In this document: positions 32,134-42,862 of the stretch, piece after piece
How positions within the stretch are numbered: position 1 is the stretch's first letter
Layout: every line of letters starts with the position of its first letter
Assembly (NCBI GenBank): GCA_023667055.1
Contig: JAMPAV010000001.1
Span: 186,616-250,615, forward strand
DNA from: Muribaculum sp.
GTDB lineage: Bacteria > Bacteroidota > Bacteroidia > Bacteroidales > Muribaculaceae
DNA: 64,000 nucleotides
Direction of reading: 5' to 3'
Made by a program: the position numbers and the translations under genes
Notes under the pieces: generated by a model
Told to the model about the DNA's origin: nothing
What the model saw: only the letters and a program-made list of their open reading frames with translations
Databases searched by the model: none

Positions 32134-33114
32134 ATGTGGTTAACATGCTCATCTGTAGGACGTAAGTTCATCATGGCCCTCACCGGTGCATGCCTCGTCC
32201 TCTTTTTAACATTCCACTGCGTGATGAATGCCGTTTGCATCTGTTGGCCGGCAGCCTACAATCAGATCTGCCTCTTCCTCGGTGCTAACTGGTATGCACT
32301 CATCGCATCCGTTGGGCTGGCCGTGCTCTTCATCCTGCACATCTGCTACGCCCTGTGGCTAACCCTCCAGAACCGCAAGGCCCGCGGCGAGATTCGCTAC
32401 TCTATCGAACATCGCCCCGCATCAGTGGAATGGAGTTCACAAAACATGCTCGTGCTCGGCATCGTCGTACTCGCTTTCCTCGTGGTGCACCTCGTGCAGT
32501 TCTGGGCCAAGATGCAGCTCGCAGAAATCACCGGCCATGAAGGCGCAATTCCTCCCGCCGCAGGCACCCTCTTCATCCAGGAGGCATTCGCACAGTGGTG
32601 GACTATCGTGGTTTACCTCATCGCATTCTGTGCTCTCTGGTTCCACCTCCAGCACGGTTTCTGGTCGATGTTCCAGTCAATCGGATGGGACAACACAATC
32701 TGGATTCCCCGTCTGAAGAAAATCGGCAACTGCTGGGTGTCAATCGTGATTGCACTCTTCGTTTGCCAGGCCATAGTGTTCGGCATCAAGGCTCATGAAG
32801 GCTACTACAAGAGCAACCCCGAACTCCGCGCACAGTATAAGTCGATGCTCGCACCGATGTTTGAAGACAGCTTCGGCCCCGATGCAGCACAGGCTGTGGC
32901 AATGGGCCCCTACGAGCAAATCACAGCTCAGCTCCGCCAGATGGCCACTAACTTTGACTCAGAGCAGGCTCGCATGTACAACGCCAACAACCCCAAGTTC
33001 GAAAGCCAGGTGGAGACTCTCAAGGCTTCCGTGGCCCTCTTCGACTATCTTGAGGAAGGCGATGACAAGAACGCAGCTGAAGATCCCATGCAAATGATGA
33101 ATCAACCTCAATAA
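32134..33114 (+). CDS. sdhC: Succinate dehydrogenase/fumarate reductase cytochrome b subunit, with C-terminal extension
   Basis: A 326-residue di-haem membrane anchor of the type b complex (B. fragilis/Wolinella group). Five transmembrane helices are seen: about 14-34, 52-76, 103-125, 155-175 and 199-219, with haem-ligand candidates H28, H69, H119 and H171/H174. It begins '[18 protein letters not shown]', near identical to the family opening. The family usually stops after the fifth helix at 220-230 residues; here a hydrophilic tail of about 105 residues follows ([19 protein letters not shown]...[10 protein letters not shown]), rich in Met, Gln and acidic residues. First gene of sdhCAB. Confidence 0.92.
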   Translation: MWLTCSSVGRKFIMALTGACLVLFLTFHCVMNAVCICWPAAYNQICLFLGANWYALIASVGLAVLFILHICYALWLTLQNRKARGEIRYSIEHRPASVEWSSQNMLVLGIVVLAFLVVHLVQFWAKMQLAEITGHEGAIPPAAGTLFIQEAFAQWWTIVVYLIAFCALWFHLQHGFWSMFQSIGWDNTIWIPRLKKIGNCWVSIVIALFVCQAIVFGIKAHEGYYKSNPELRAQYKSMLAPMFEDSFGPDAAQAVAMGPYEQITAQLRQMATNFDSEQARMYNANNPKFESQVETLKASVALFDYLEEGDDKNAAEDPMQMMNQPQ

Positions 33115-33125
33115 TTTCAGGCGAT

Positions 33126-35144
33126 ATGGCTACAGAAAATGCAAAAATCATGAATGCCGCGGATTCCAAAATCCCGGAGGGTCCTATCGCTGAGAAATGG
33201 ACCAACTACAAGGCTCACCAGAAACTCGTGAACCCCGCCAACAAGCGTAAACTCGACATCATCGTCGTAGGCACAGGTCTTGCAGGCGCTTCCGCTGCCT
33301 CCACTCTTGCAGAAATGGGCTTCAACGTGCTCAACTTCTGCATCCAGGACTCACCCCGCCGCGCTCACTCCATCGCGGCCCAGGGCGGTATCAACGCAGC
33401 AAAGAATTATCAGAACGACGGCGACTCCGTATATCGTCTCTTCTACGACACAGTGAAGGGCGGCGACTACCGTGCCCGCGAGGCAAACGTATATCGTCTT
33501 GCGGAAGTCTCCAACAATATCATCGACCAGTGTGTGGCTCAGGGTGTGCCTTTCGCACGCGAATACGGCGGCCTGCTCGCCAACCGTTCTTTCGGTGGTG
33601 CTCAGGTGTCTCGTACATTCTATGCCAAGGGCCAGACCGGCCAGCAGCTCCTTCTCGGCGCTTACAGCTCGCTCAACCGCCAGATTCATCTCGGCAAGGT
33701 GAAGAGCTACAACCGCTATGAAATGCACGACGTGGTTCTCGTGAAAGACAAGGACGGAGTGGAACGCGCACGCGGCATCATTGCCAAGAACCTTGTGACA
33801 GGTGAATTCGAGCGTTTCGCAGCCCACGCTGTCGTTATCGCCACCGGCGGCTACGGCAACACCTACTTCCTTTCCACCAACGCTATGGGTTGCAACTGCT
33901 CCGCTGCAATGGCTTGCTACCGCAAGGGCGCATACTTCGCAAACCCGGCTTACGTGCAGATCCACCCGACATGTATCCCGGTGCACGGCGACAAGCAGTC
34001 GAAACTGACCCTTATGTCGGAATCTCTGCGCAACGACGGCCGCATCTGGGTGCCGAAAGACATCGAGGATGCAAAGAAACTCCAGAGAGGCGAAATCAAG
34101 GGTAGCGATATTCCTGAGGAAAACCGCGACTACTATCTCGAACGCCGCTATCCGGCATTCGGCAATCTCGTTCCGCGCGACGTGGCTTCACGTGCTGCCA
34201 AGGAAAGATGCGACAAGGGCTATGGTGTCAACAACACCGGTCTCGCTGTGTTCCTTGACTTCTCCGAGGCTATCAACCGTCTTGGCATCGACGTGGTGCG
34301 CCAGCGCTATGGCAACCTCTTCGACATGTATGAGGAAATCACCGACGTAAACCCGGGCGAACTCGCAAATGAAAAAGACGGAGTGAAATACTACAACCCG
34401 ATGATGATCTTCCCGGCCATCCACTACACAATGGGCGGTATCTGGGTTGACTATGAGCTTCAGACTTCTGTGAAGGGTCTCTTCGCCATCGGCGAGTGCA
34501 ACTTCTCCGACCATGGTGCCAACCGTCTCGGTGCTTCCGCTCTGATGCAGGGTCTTGCCGATGGATACTTCGTGCTTCCCTATACCATACAGAACTATCT
34601 GAGCGACCAGATCACAGTGCCTCACTTCTCAACCGATCTTCCCGAATTTGAAGAGGCTGAGAAGAACTGCCGTGAGAAGCAGGAGAAACTCCTCAACATC
34701 AAGGGCAAGCGCAGTGTGGATTCAATCCATAAGGAACTCGGCCACATCATGTGGGAATATGTAGGCATGGCACGTACTGCCGAGGGTCTTAAGATAGCGC
34801 TCGACAAACTGAAGGAATTGCGCAAGACTTTCGAGACCGATCTTTTCGTGCCTGGCGCTGAAGAAGGCATGAACATCGAACTCGACAAGGCTTTCCGTCT
34901 CAACGACTTCATCACCATGGGTGAGCTCATTGCCTACGATGCCCTCAACCGCAACGAATCTTGCGGCGGCCACTTCCGCGAGGAATACCAGACTGAGGAA
35001 GGCGAGGCTAAGCGCGACGACGAGCACTACTTCTACGTGAGCTGCTGGGACTACCAGGGCAACGACAACAAGGCCCCCGAGCAGATCATCGAGCCCCTCC
35101 ATTATGAGGCCATCAAAGTTCAGACCCGTAACTACAAGTCATAA
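33126..35144 (+). CDS. sdhA: Succinate dehydrogenase/fumarate reductase flavoprotein subunit
   Basis: A 672-residue FAD enzyme that interconverts succinate and fumarate; in an anaerobic gut Bacteroidales the fumarate-reducing direction is expected. FAD binding: [20 protein letters not shown], the covalent FAD-His region [18 protein letters not shown], and '[29 protein letters not shown]'. Active-site blocks 'QIHPTCIP', '[20 protein letters not shown]', '[12 protein letters not shown]' and '[19 protein letters not shown]' are present. Length and layout are normal for the type b family. Follows sdhC by 11 bp and precedes sdhB by 28 bp. Confidence 0.96.
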   Translation: MATENAKIMNAADSKIPEGPIAEKWTNYKAHQKLVNPANKRKLDIIVVGTGLAGASAASTLAEMGFNVLNFCIQDSPRRAHSIAAQGGINAAKNYQNDGDSVYRLFYDTVKGGDYRAREANVYRLAEVSNNIIDQCVAQGVPFAREYGGLLANRSFGGAQVSRTFYAKGQTGQQLLLGAYSSLNRQIHLGKVKSYNRYEMHDVVLVKDKDGVERARGIIAKNLVTGEFERFAAHAVVIATGGYGNTYFLSTNAMGCNCSAAMACYRKGAYFANPAYVQIHPTCIPVHGDKQSKLTLMSESLRNDGRIWVPKDIEDAKKLQRGEIKGSDIPEENRDYYLERRYPAFGNLVPRDVASRAAKERCDKGYGVNNTGLAVFLDFSEAINRLGIDVVRQRYGNLFDMYEEITDVNPGELANEKDGVKYYNPMMIFPAIHYTMGGIWVDYELQTSVKGLFAIGECNFSDHGANRLGASALMQGLADGYFVLPYTIQNYLSDQITVPHFSTDLPEFEEAEKNCREKQEKLLNIKGKRSVDSIHKELGHIMWEYVGMARTAEGLKIALDKLKELRKTFETDLFVPGAEEGMNIELDKAFRLNDFITMGELIAYDALNRNESCGGHFREEYQTEEGEAKRDDEHYFYVSCWDYQGNDNKAPEQIIEPLHYEAIKVQTRNYKS

Positions 35145-35172
35145 TCCACCACATAAATACTGAAATCAGACA

Positions 35173-35931
35173 ATGGAAGAAAATGTAATGAAAGTCAACC
35201 TCCGCGTTTGGCGTCAGGCTAATGCTAAGGCCAAGGGTGGATTCGTGACTTACAATAATGTCGAGACCACTCCCGACACATCTTTCCTTGAGACCCTCGA
35301 CATCCTTAACGAGACTCTCATCGAAGAAGGACAGGAGCCCATCGTGTTCGACCACGACTGCCGTGAGGGTATCTGCGGCATGTGCTCGCTCTATATCAAC
35401 GGACATCCCCATGGTCCCGCCACAGGCGCTACCACCTGCCAGCTCTACATGCGTCGTTTCAAAGACGGCGAGACCATCACTGTGGAGCCCTGGCGTTCGG
35501 CTGCATTCCCCGTTATCAAGGACCTCATGGTGGACCGCAATGCCTTCGACAAGATCCAGCAGGCAGGCGGCTATGTAAGCTTCAACTGCGGTGGCGCTCA
35601 GGATGCCAACAGTCTCCCCATCTCGAAGGTGAACGCCGACGAGGCCATGGACTCCGCAAGCTGCATAGGTTGCGGTGCATGTGTGGCAGCCTGCAAGAAC
35701 GGCTCCGCTATGCTCTTCGTCAGCGCCAAGGTGAGCCAGCTCGCACTGCTTCCGCAGGGTGCCGTGGAGAAGGACCGCAGAGTGCGCGCCATGGTGGCAA
35801 AGATGGACGAACTCGGCTTCGGCAACTGCACCAACACCGGTGCTTGCTCCGCTGAATGCCCGAAGAACATCAAGCTCTACAACATCGGCCGCATGAACCG
35901 CCACTTCATCGCCGCCAAGTGCAAGGAATAA
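35173..35931 (+). CDS. sdhB: Succinate dehydrogenase/fumarate reductase iron-sulfur subunit
   Basis: A 252-residue electron-transfer subunit. The N-terminal plant-type ferredoxin domain binds the [2Fe-2S] cluster through [19 protein letters not shown] plus TTCQLYM. The C-terminal domain has [19 protein letters not shown] and [15 protein letters not shown] for the [4Fe-4S] and [3Fe-4S] clusters. It links the flavin in SdhA to the haems and menaquinol site of SdhC. Last gene of the operon; a strong terminator follows 21 bases later. Confidence 0.96.
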   Translation: MEENVMKVNLRVWRQANAKAKGGFVTYNNVETTPDTSFLETLDILNETLIEEGQEPIVFDHDCREGICGMCSLYINGHPHGPATGATTCQLYMRRFKDGETITVEPWRSAAFPVIKDLMVDRNAFDKIQQAGGYVSFNCGGAQDANSLPISKVNADEAMDSASCIGCGACVAACKNGSAMLFVSAKVSQLALLPQGAVEKDRRVRAMVAKMDELGFGNCTNTGACSAECPKNIKLYNIGRMNRHFIAAKCKE

Positions 35932-35952
35932 TCCCACTCCCAATTCCGATAG

Positions 35953-35986
35953 AAAAAGGGGCTGCCGACATTGGCAGCCCCTTTTT
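35953..35986. terminator. Bidirectional terminator between sdhB and mfd
   Basis: AAAAAGGGGCTGCC / GGCAGCCCCTTTTT with GACATT loop; A- and T-runs on both sides serve the convergent sdhB and mfd transcripts. Confidence 0.92.
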
Positions 35987-36075
35987 TCTTGGACTTCCGC
36001 CCACACACAACCCCCCTCTGCCAAAACAAGGAAAAATGGAGGGAGCAGGGGGGGGAGGGGAACCCCGAATCTTAT

Positions 36076-39000
36076 TCAGAGGGGATTGAGGGTCTGGATT
36101 GAGGTGAGGATGGAGAGGGCCTCGGTTACGGTTGGGACTGAATCGACAAGGAAACTACGCTTGCCGTTGACCTCACGCAGCTTCGTGCGCACGGGGTCGA
36201 GCTGAAGCCATGCCAGAATTCTTCCGAAAGCAGGAGACTCGTAATAGGCTTTGTTTTCGTCGCTGACGAAGTAGAGATACATCTTGCCACCCTTGAGAAT
36301 CAAACGCTCTATACCGAGCTTTTTGGCGGCAATACGGAGCGGCACGATCTTGATCAGCTCCTCCGTGGTGGCGGGAATCTCACCGAAGCGGTCTTTGAGA
36401 GCCGCACGGAATTCCTCAATCTGCTCAGGGCTCTCCATGTTGTCGAGTTGCTGATATAGGCTGATTCGTTCGCTTTCCTGAGGCACATACATCGGAGGGA
36501 GTCGCAGCTCCAGATCGCTCTCTATGGTGCAATCGGCCACAAATTCCTCCTCTTTCCCGGCATTTGTGTCGGCAAATGTGTCGCCGAATTCCTCTGTTTT
36601 CAGTTCGATGACAGACTCTTTAAGTATCTTCTGATAGGTTTCATAGCCAAGGTCGGCTATGAATCCCGATTGCTCCGCCCCGAGAAGATTGCCGGCACCG
36701 CGGATGTCAAGATCCTGCATGGCGATGTGTATTCCGCTGCCAAGGTCGGAAAAACTCTCGATGGCCTGAAGCCGGCGCCGTGCAATCGGAGTCAATGGCA
36801 CACCGGGAGGCACCATGAAGTAGCAGAACGCCTTGCGGTCGCTGCGGCCCACGCGTCCGCGCAACTGATGCAGTTCGGAAAGTCCGAAATTCTGGGCGTT
36901 GTTGACTATGATGGTGTTGACATTGGGCATATCCACGCCATTCTCCACAATTGTGGTAGATAGCAATATGTCGTAGTCGTGGGCGGCAAAATCGAGAATG
37001 GCCTTCTCGAGTTTCTCAGGAGGCATCTGGCCGTGCGCCACCACAATCCGTGCATCCGGCACAAGCCTGCGAAGCATATTCTCCAGAGCGTTCAGATTCT
37101 CAATGCGGTTGGAAATGACAAACAACTGACCATTGCGTGACAGTTCGAAATTGACAGCCTCTCTTACTATATCGTCATCAAGAGTAGCCACTGTGGTCAC
37201 CACCGGATGACGATTGGCAGGAGGGGTATTAAGGCTGCTCAGGTCTCTTGCCCCCATCAATGAGAACTGCAGTGTGCGCGGTATCGGTGTAGCCGACATG
37301 GTGAGGGTATCGACATTGACCTTCAGTTGCTTCAGTTTCTCCTTGACGGCAACACCGAATTTCTGCTCCTCATCCACGATGAGAAGCCCGAGATCCTTGA
37401 ATTTTACTGATTTGCCCACGAGCTTGTGTGTCCCGATGAGAATATCGATCTTTCCGGCTTCAAGGTCGGCAAGTATTTCCTTGATTTCCTTTGGTTTCTT
37501 GGCTCTCGACAGAAATTCCACGCGCACGGGGAGATCCTTCAGTCGCTGCTTGAAAGTGCGGAAATGCTGCATGGCAAGGACAGTGGTGGGTACCAGCACA
37601 GCCGTCTGCTTTGAGTCGGCCGCAGCCTTGAAGGCGGCTCGTATGGCCAGTTCCGTCTTGCCGAAACCCACATCGCCGCATATCAGACGGTCCATGGGAC
37701 GCGGACTTTCCATGTCGGCCTTGATGGCCTGTGTGGCTTTAAGCTGGTCGGGGGTGTCCTCATATATGAAGCTTGCCTCGAGCTCATGCTGGAGGTAGGA
37801 ATCGGGAGAGAAAGCAAATCCCTGTTCCTCGCGTCGCGCCGCATACAGTTTTATGAGATCGCGGGCGATATCCTTCATCTTGCTCTTTGTGCGCTCCTTC
37901 ATGCGGTTCCATGCTCCGCTGCCGAGTTTGCTTATTTTGGGAGGCACACCTTCCTTGCCGCGATATTTGGAAAGCTTATGCAGGGCATGGATAGATACGA
38001 GAATCAGGTCATCATTCTGGTAGAGAAGCTTTATCATCTCCTGCGGATGACCATTGGTGTCTGTTTTTACAAGTCCGGCAAACTTGCCAATGCCATGGTC
38101 GATATGCACTATGAAGTCGCCCACCTCTATCTGGTTGAGTTCCTTGAGCGACAGTGCGAGTTTTCCGCTTCTTGCCTTGTCGGATTTGAGATTGTATTTG
38201 TGGAACCGGTCAAATATCTGATGGTCGGTAAAGAAACATGTTTTGGAGTCGTGGTCCACAAATCCGGCGTGGAGAGTCTTATCTACGGGAGTAAAGCGGA
38301 TGTTGTCGCCCCTATCGGCAAATATATCCTTGAGCCGGTCGGCCTGATAAGCCGAATCGGAAAGTAAAAGCAGTCGGTAGCCGTCGGAAAGAAGTTTTGT
38401 GAACGACTCGGAAATGAGGTCAAAATTTTTATGATAGAGAGCCTGGGGGGATGTGTGGAATTCCATCGAGGCCTCAGCACCCGCCCCGGAGGCAGTGTCG
38501 CCAAACTCCACCACGCGCATCTCCCCGAGTCTTCCGGCAAAGTCATAGGCATCCACCACCCTCTCCATGGAGTGCAGGTCGCCGTCGCCCGCTATGCTGG
38601 CAGATTCGGAATAGGATTCCGATGCTATTTCCTTCACTGCCGACAGGAGTATCTGCTCCGAGGATGCAAACACCACCACATCATTACCGACAAATTCCAA
38701 AAACGACACGCCACGCACATTGTCGCCTTCCGAAGCAATCTGCGGCACCACTGTCATCGACTGCAGGCGTTGCTCCGAAAGCTGCGTCTCGACATTGAAA
38801 GTCCGTATGGAGTCGATCTCATCGTCGAAAAAATCCATGCGGTAGGGAAGTTCGTTGGAGAAGGAGAAAACGTCTAAAATGGAGCCTCTGCGGGCAAATT
38901 GACCGGGTTCATATACATAATCCACTTTCTTGAACCCGAGATCCCACAGTTTTTGCTCGATTTCCTCGATATCCATGGTCGTTCTTGTCGAGAGCGAAAG

Positions 39001-39429
39001 CGTGTTCTTTTTCAGGTCGTCCTTCATCGGCACACGCTCGGCGAGCGCCGCCGGATATGTCACCACAGCCGAGACTCTGCCGCTCATCCATCCATCGAGG
39101 GTCTCCGCACGGAGAATCTGTTGCGGGGTGTCGGCCCGGCCATATTTGATATGCCGGCGGTAGCCGGAAGGGAAGAAGGCAATTTCACGCTCGGCGGCCA
39201 CTCTCGACAGGTCATGATATAGATATCCCGCTGTGTCGGCGTCATCAGCCACCACGATCATCCTGCGGTCTGAGGAAGCGAGACGTCCCAATAAGACAGC
39301 CGCCGCCGACCCCTTGAGGCCGACGAGCGATGCACGTGATATCTTCTTGTTGTCGGTTAATTTGGCGAGTGCCTTTACTTTGGTGTCAGTGGCGAAAAGT
39401 GCGCCCGCGGCTTCGATGGAAAGGCTCAT
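36076..39429 (-). CDS. mfd: Transcription-repair coupling factor
   Basis: A 1117-residue SF2 DNA translocase that removes RNA polymerase stalled at lesions and recruits UvrA. Visible in order: the UvrB-like N-terminal module (AAAVLLGRLASSDRRMIVVADDADTAGYLYHDLS), the RNAP-interacting CarD-like domain (LNQIEVGDFIVHIDHGIGKFAGL), the helicase core with Walker A GDVGFGKTELAIRAAFKA, DEEQ box 'LLIVDEEQKFGV', 'TLTMSATPIPRTL', and the TRG motif region 'QLRGRVGRSDRKAFCYFM', and the C-terminal TRCF domain. Full length. Its start overlaps the protease gene stop by 4 bp, so nadB, the S41 protease and mfd form one operon. Confidence 0.96.
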   Translation of the reverse strand: MSLSIEAAGALFATDTKVKALAKLTDNKKISRASLVGLKGSAAAVLLGRLASSDRRMIVVADDADTAGYLYHDLSRVAAEREIAFFPSGYRRHIKYGRADTPQQILRAETLDGWMSGRVSAVVTYPAALAERVPMKDDLKKNTLSLSTRTTMDIEEIEQKLWDLGFKKVDYVYEPGQFARRGSILDVFSFSNELPYRMDFFDDEIDSIRTFNVETQLSEQRLQSMTVVPQIASEGDNVRGVSFLEFVGNDVVVFASSEQILLSAVKEIASESYSESASIAGDGDLHSMERVVDAYDFAGRLGEMRVVEFGDTASGAGAEASMEFHTSPQALYHKNFDLISESFTKLLSDGYRLLLLSDSAYQADRLKDIFADRGDNIRFTPVDKTLHAGFVDHDSKTCFFTDHQIFDRFHKYNLKSDKARSGKLALSLKELNQIEVGDFIVHIDHGIGKFAGLVKTDTNGHPQEMIKLLYQNDDLILVSIHALHKLSKYRGKEGVPPKISKLGSGAWNRMKERTKSKMKDIARDLIKLYAARREEQGFAFSPDSYLQHELEASFIYEDTPDQLKATQAIKADMESPRPMDRLICGDVGFGKTELAIRAAFKAAADSKQTAVLVPTTVLAMQHFRTFKQRLKDLPVRVEFLSRAKKPKEIKEILADLEAGKIDILIGTHKLVGKSVKFKDLGLLIVDEEQKFGVAVKEKLKQLKVNVDTLTMSATPIPRTLQFSLMGARDLSSLNTPPANRHPVVTTVATLDDDIVREAVNFELSRNGQLFVISNRIENLNALENMLRRLVPDARIVVAHGQMPPEKLEKAILDFAAHDYDILLSTTIVENGVDMPNVNTIIVNNAQNFGLSELHQLRGRVGRSDRKAFCYFMVPPGVPLTPIARRRLQAIESFSDLGSGIHIAMQDLDIRGAGNLLGAEQSGFIADLGYETYQKILKESVIELKTEEFGDTFADTNAGKEEEFVADCTIESDLELRLPPMYVPQESERISLYQQLDNMESPEQIEEFRAALKDRFGEIPATTEELIKIVPLRIAAKKLGIERLILKGGKMYLYFVSDENKAYYESPAFGRILAWLQLDPVRTKLREVNGKRSFLVDSVPTVTEALSILTSIQTLNPL

Positions 39430-41072
39430 TTCTTATTTCCTTTAAGAATGGCTTCATACAGCGGAGACTCGAGAATCTCCACAGCCTTGGCCACAGCCGG
39501 GTCCGTTTTTATTTCCACTGCGACCCGCCCTTTGTCGCCATAATAGCGAGTGGCGATCTCCTCCTCAAGATAGACCTTTATCTCATCCTTCTTCATCGCG
39601 AGATCCCGGCTCAGGTCGCTACCCAAAGATTTCTCCACCATCTTTAGTATGGAGTCATTTTCAGCCGTCATGTATCCCTGATCGTCGGTCTGCTTGCGAA
39701 GTTCCTTGATAAGAGCGTCAAAGGAAGAGTCGTATTTCATGCCGCTCCCTGTCACATATTCGGAGAATGCCGTGTAGTCGTCATCGCTGAGTGCGAATTC
39801 CGACAACGGACCCGCAACGGGGTGTTCGGCACGGTAGCGGTTGGCATAGTCGAAGAATTTGTTTTTGGTGACAAGGTTGTAGAGCACATCGGAATAGGAT
39901 ATGCCTTTAACCACAGAATCCGGCTGCAGGCCACCGCCGTCGCGGACTTCGCGGCCTCTTGAAGTGTGGAATACATTGGTGAGAGAGTCGGGTGTGCGAG
40001 CCACGCTGCCGTCCTCATTGCGGTGGGAATAGTCAAGAGCCTGTATCAGACGTCCTGAGGGTATGTAATATTTCGACACAGTCACCTTCAGAAGCGCATC
40101 ATGCGGAAGGGGGAATGTGGTCTGGACAAGACCCTTGCCGAAACTCCTGTTGCCCACAAGCACAGCCCGGTCAAGATCCTGCAGAGCTCCGGCGGTGATT
40201 TCCGAGGCCGAAGCCGTGCCGCCGTCAATCAAGACGGCAAGTGGCATGTCCTTGAATCCGGGATTCACAGTGGTCTTATACACCTTTTCGCTATCCTTTC
40301 CCTTTGTGCGGAGCACAGCGGTGCCTTTCGGAAGGAAATTTCCAAGAATCTCTATTGCACTCTCCACCAGGCCACCGCCATTGCCACGTAAGTCGAGAAT
40401 CAGGTTGGAGAAACCGCCGTTAGCACTCAACGAATCGAGTGCATTGCCAATCTCTTTCGGTGAGTTCGTTATGTATTGGTTAAGGCGGATATATCCGGTG
40501 GTTGGAGAAACCATGCCGAAATATGGCACAGAGTTTTCCGTAACCTTTTCTCTGGTGATGACAAAAGATTTTATTGAGTCGTTGGTATATGGACGATTGA
40601 CTTCAACGTAAACGTCTGTTCCGGGCACACCCTTAAGCAGTTTTGACACATCGCCGCTCTTCTTCCCCTTGGTATCTACGGAATCCACCTTGACGATTCG
40701 GTCGCCGGGCATGAGTCCGGCCTTTGCAGCGGGACTTCCCTCCATGGGTTGCGAGATGCACACATAGCCGTCATATTCGGTGATGTAGCTTCCGATGCCG
40801 GCAAATTCGCCGGTTGTCATCTTCATTAGGGCGTCACGCTCGTCCATGTTGTAATATTCAGTGTAGGGATCCACCGTGTTGAGCATTGCCCGGGAAGCAG
40901 CGTTGAAGGCCTCATCGATACGGATCGAATCCACATAGTTTTGCTCAAGAATCTTAACCATTGAGTTAAAAGTCTTGAGATTGCGCTGCAGCGACATGTC
41001 GTGGCTCTTTTTAGCGCAGATTCCTATAGTGGCCACGGCAAATATGGCGAGTGTCAGTGAGAGTTTTTTCAT
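39426..41072 (-). CDS. S41 family C-terminal processing peptidase
   Basis: A 548-residue exported serine protease of the CtpA/Prc family. Signal peptide MKKLSLTLAIFAVATIGICA; helical N-domain (KTFNSMVKILEQNYVD...NTVDPYTEYYN); PDZ domain 92-160 (GIGSYITEYDGYVCIS...AAKAGLMPGDRIVKVDS); catalytic core with 'LILDLRGNGGGL', the nucleophile block GGTASASEITAGAL (284-297) and the general-base Lys313 in NRSFGKGLVQT. A long C-terminal helical part follows. Such enzymes trim periplasmic proteins and cell-wall hydrolases from their C-termini. Overlaps nadB and mfd by 4 bp on each side. Confidence 0.92.
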   Translation of the reverse strand: MKKLSLTLAIFAVATIGICAKKSHDMSLQRNLKTFNSMVKILEQNYVDSIRIDEAFNAASRAMLNTVDPYTEYYNMDERDALMKMTTGEFAGIGSYITEYDGYVCISQPMEGSPAAKAGLMPGDRIVKVDSVDTKGKKSGDVSKLLKGVPGTDVYVEVNRPYTNDSIKSFVITREKVTENSVPYFGMVSPTTGYIRLNQYITNSPKEIGNALDSLSANGGFSNLILDLRGNGGGLVESAIEILGNFLPKGTAVLRTKGKDSEKVYKTTVNPGFKDMPLAVLIDGGTASASEITAGALQDLDRAVLVGNRSFGKGLVQTTFPLPHDALLKVTVSKYYIPSGRLIQALDYSHRNEDGSVARTPDSLTNVFHTSRGREVRDGGGLQPDSVVKGISYSDVLYNLVTKNKFFDYANRYRAEHPVAGPLSEFALSDDDYTAFSEYVTGSGMKYDSSFDALIKELRKQTDDQGYMTAENDSILKMVEKSLGSDLSRDLAMKKDEIKVYLEEEIATRYYGDKGRVAVEIKTDPAVAKAVEILESPLYEAILKGNKK

Positions 41073-42652
41073 TTTTCAGAGTGTTCGGGGTGTGGATAGT
41101 CTATGGTATAGTGCAAACCCCGGCTTTCCTTGCGTTCGCGAGCCTGACGCATAATGAGATACCCGATATTGATAATATTGCGGAGCTCACACAATGCCCT
41201 CGTCGGCTTGCTTGTCCGGAAGAGTTTCTCCGTCTCCTGATATAGTATGTCAAGACGGTTCCACGCGCGGTCAAGTCGCAGGTTGCTTCTCACAATACCA
41301 ACATAATAACCCATGATTTGGTTCACCTCCTTTTCCGACTGAGTGATGAGCACCATCTCCTCCGGATGAGTGGTGCCTTCGTCGTTCCATTCCGGCACGT
41401 CGTTGCGGAAGTCAATTCCATCCACTCTTGCTGAAGCATCCTTCGCTGCGGCATCGGCATAGACCACAGCCTCTATCAGTGAATTCGAGGCGAGGCGGTT
41501 GCCTCCGTGCAGACCGGTGCATGAACACTCACCCACAGCATACAGACGGTCGATGCTGGAATGCGCGTTGAGATCCACCTTTATACCGCCGCATAGGTAA
41601 TGGGCTGCCGGTGCCACCGGAATCATGTCTTTGGTGATGTCTATGCCAAGCGAGAGACATTTCTCATAGATGTTCGGGAAGTGTTTCTTCGTTTCCTCCG
41701 GGTCTTTGTGGGTCACATCGAGATATACATGGTCGGTGCCGTTGAGTTTCATTTCGGAGTCAATGGCGCGTGCCACAATGTCGCGTGGTGCGAGCGATAG
41801 GCGGGGGTCATATTTGTGCATGAACTCTTTGCCGTCGAGATTTTTCAGCACGGCGCCGTAACCGCGCATTGCCTCAGTGATAAGGAAACTTGGGCGATCG
41901 CCGGGATGATATAGGGCAGTAGGGTGAAACTGGATAAACTCCATGTCCTGCACTGTGCCTTTGGCACGATACACCATTGCTATGCCGTCGCCGGTGGCAA
42001 TGAGCGGATTGGTGGTGGTGGTGTAGCAAGCACCGACGCCTCCGGTGGCCATAACTGTGATTTTTGCAAGGAAAGTATCCACTTTCTCAGTCGCCTCGTC
42101 GAGTACGTATGCTCCGTAGCAAGTGATGTCGGGTGTGCGTCTGGTGACTATCTTGCCAAGGTGATGCGGGGTGATTATTTCCACTGCAAAATGATTTTCA
42201 AATACATCAATATCCGGATTGGCCTTTACGCGCTCCACGAGTGATGTCTGTATTTCCGCTCCTGTGTTGTCTGCATGGTGGAGGATTCGGAATTCGGAAT
42301 GTCCTCCCTCGCGGTGAAGATCGAAAGATCCATCCTCCTTCTTGTCGAAATCGACGCCCCACTTCAGCAATTCCTGTATCTGCGAGGGAGCGTTTCTGAC
42401 CACTTTCTCCACGGCACTTCTGTCGGAAAGCCAGTCGCCCGCCACCATGGTGTCGTGGATATGCTTGTCGAAATCATCGACTTCAAGGTTGGTGACACTT
42501 GCCACACCACCCTGGGCAAAAAAAGTATTGGCCTCATCAAGAGTGGTCTTGCATATCACTGCCACCCTGTGATCGGGTGATGCCACTTTCAGGGCGAAGC
42601 TCATGCCGGCCACGCCTGAGCCTATCACCAGATAATCGTATTTGTATGTCAT
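41069..42652 (-). CDS. nadB: L-aspartate oxidase
   Basis: A 527-residue flavoenzyme that makes iminoaspartate for NAD synthesis, using fumarate as acceptor under anoxia. It starts 'YDYLVIGSGVAGMSFALKVA' (FAD motif), then 'ANTFFAQGGVASV', 'HADNTGAEIQTSLVE', 'QFHPTALYHPGDRPSFLITEAMRGYGAVL', 'RLSLAPRDIVARAIDSEM', 'HYLCGGIKVDLNAHSSIDRLYAVGE' and 'CTGLHGGNRLASNSLIEAVVYA'. These separate it from the related SdhA. It leads the operon with the S41 protease and mfd; nadA and nadC are not in the window. The leader upstream holds GGTTTAG/GGTTTAA heptamers. Confidence 0.94.
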   Translation of the reverse strand: MTYKYDYLVIGSGVAGMSFALKVASPDHRVAVICKTTLDEANTFFAQGGVASVTNLEVDDFDKHIHDTMVAGDWLSDRSAVEKVVRNAPSQIQELLKWGVDFDKKEDGSFDLHREGGHSEFRILHHADNTGAEIQTSLVERVKANPDIDVFENHFAVEIITPHHLGKIVTRRTPDITCYGAYVLDEATEKVDTFLAKITVMATGGVGACYTTTTNPLIATGDGIAMVYRAKGTVQDMEFIQFHPTALYHPGDRPSFLITEAMRGYGAVLKNLDGKEFMHKYDPRLSLAPRDIVARAIDSEMKLNGTDHVYLDVTHKDPEETKKHFPNIYEKCLSLGIDITKDMIPVAPAAHYLCGGIKVDLNAHSSIDRLYAVGECSCTGLHGGNRLASNSLIEAVVYADAAAKDASARVDGIDFRNDVPEWNDEGTTHPEEMVLITQSEKEVNQIMGYYVGIVRSNLRLDRAWNRLDILYQETEKLFRTSKPTRALCELRNIINIGYLIMRQARERKESRGLHYTIDYPHPEHSEK

Positions 42653-42666
42653 TGCCTTTTTGATTA

Positions 42667-42756
42667 GGGTTTAGGGTTTAAGGTTTAGTTGGTCGGTGTA
42701 TTGCCTTATGGCTCACACAGTCGAACTAAACTTTTAAACTCATAAACTTTTAAACT
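42667..42756. repeat. GGTTTAG/GGTTTAA and AAACTTTT units in the nadB leader
   Basis: Loose 7-bp units (AGGGTTTAGGGTTTAAGGTT at about 42667) just before nadB, and on the far side the complementary-looking AAACTTTTAAACTCATAAAC at about 42728. The halves can pair as a leaky stem. Confidence 0.6.
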
Positions 42757-42821
42757 TCAGATTTTGCAAAGCAAAATCTGAATTATTGGTAAGGCGCGGA
42801 CGTTTCACGGTCCGCGCCCTT
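42756..42821 (-). terminator. Two hairpins behind the TPR/OmpA gene
   Basis: A perfect 12-bp stem TTCAGATTTTGC-AAA-GCAAAATCTGAA (42756-42782) and a GC-rich stem GGCGCGGAC/GTCCGCGCC (42793-42818). They lie just after the minus-strand gene ending at 42863. Confidence 0.75.
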
Positions 42822-42862
42822 AAGGTTTTATTCAATACGCGGTGCGTACTGGAAGCTACGAA

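Noticed and set aside
33351..33986. Minus-strand frame of 211 codons within sdhA
   Set aside because: Antisense shadow of sdhA.
35113..36024. Open frame of 303 codons on the minus strand across sdhB
   Set aside because: Shadow of sdhB; composition (Cys/His/Ala-rich) is the usual mirror of GC-rich coding DNA.
36030..36066. G-rich run (possible G-quadruplex) downstream of mfd
   Set aside because: Only loosely spaced G-runs in a short gap and no sign of function; noted only.
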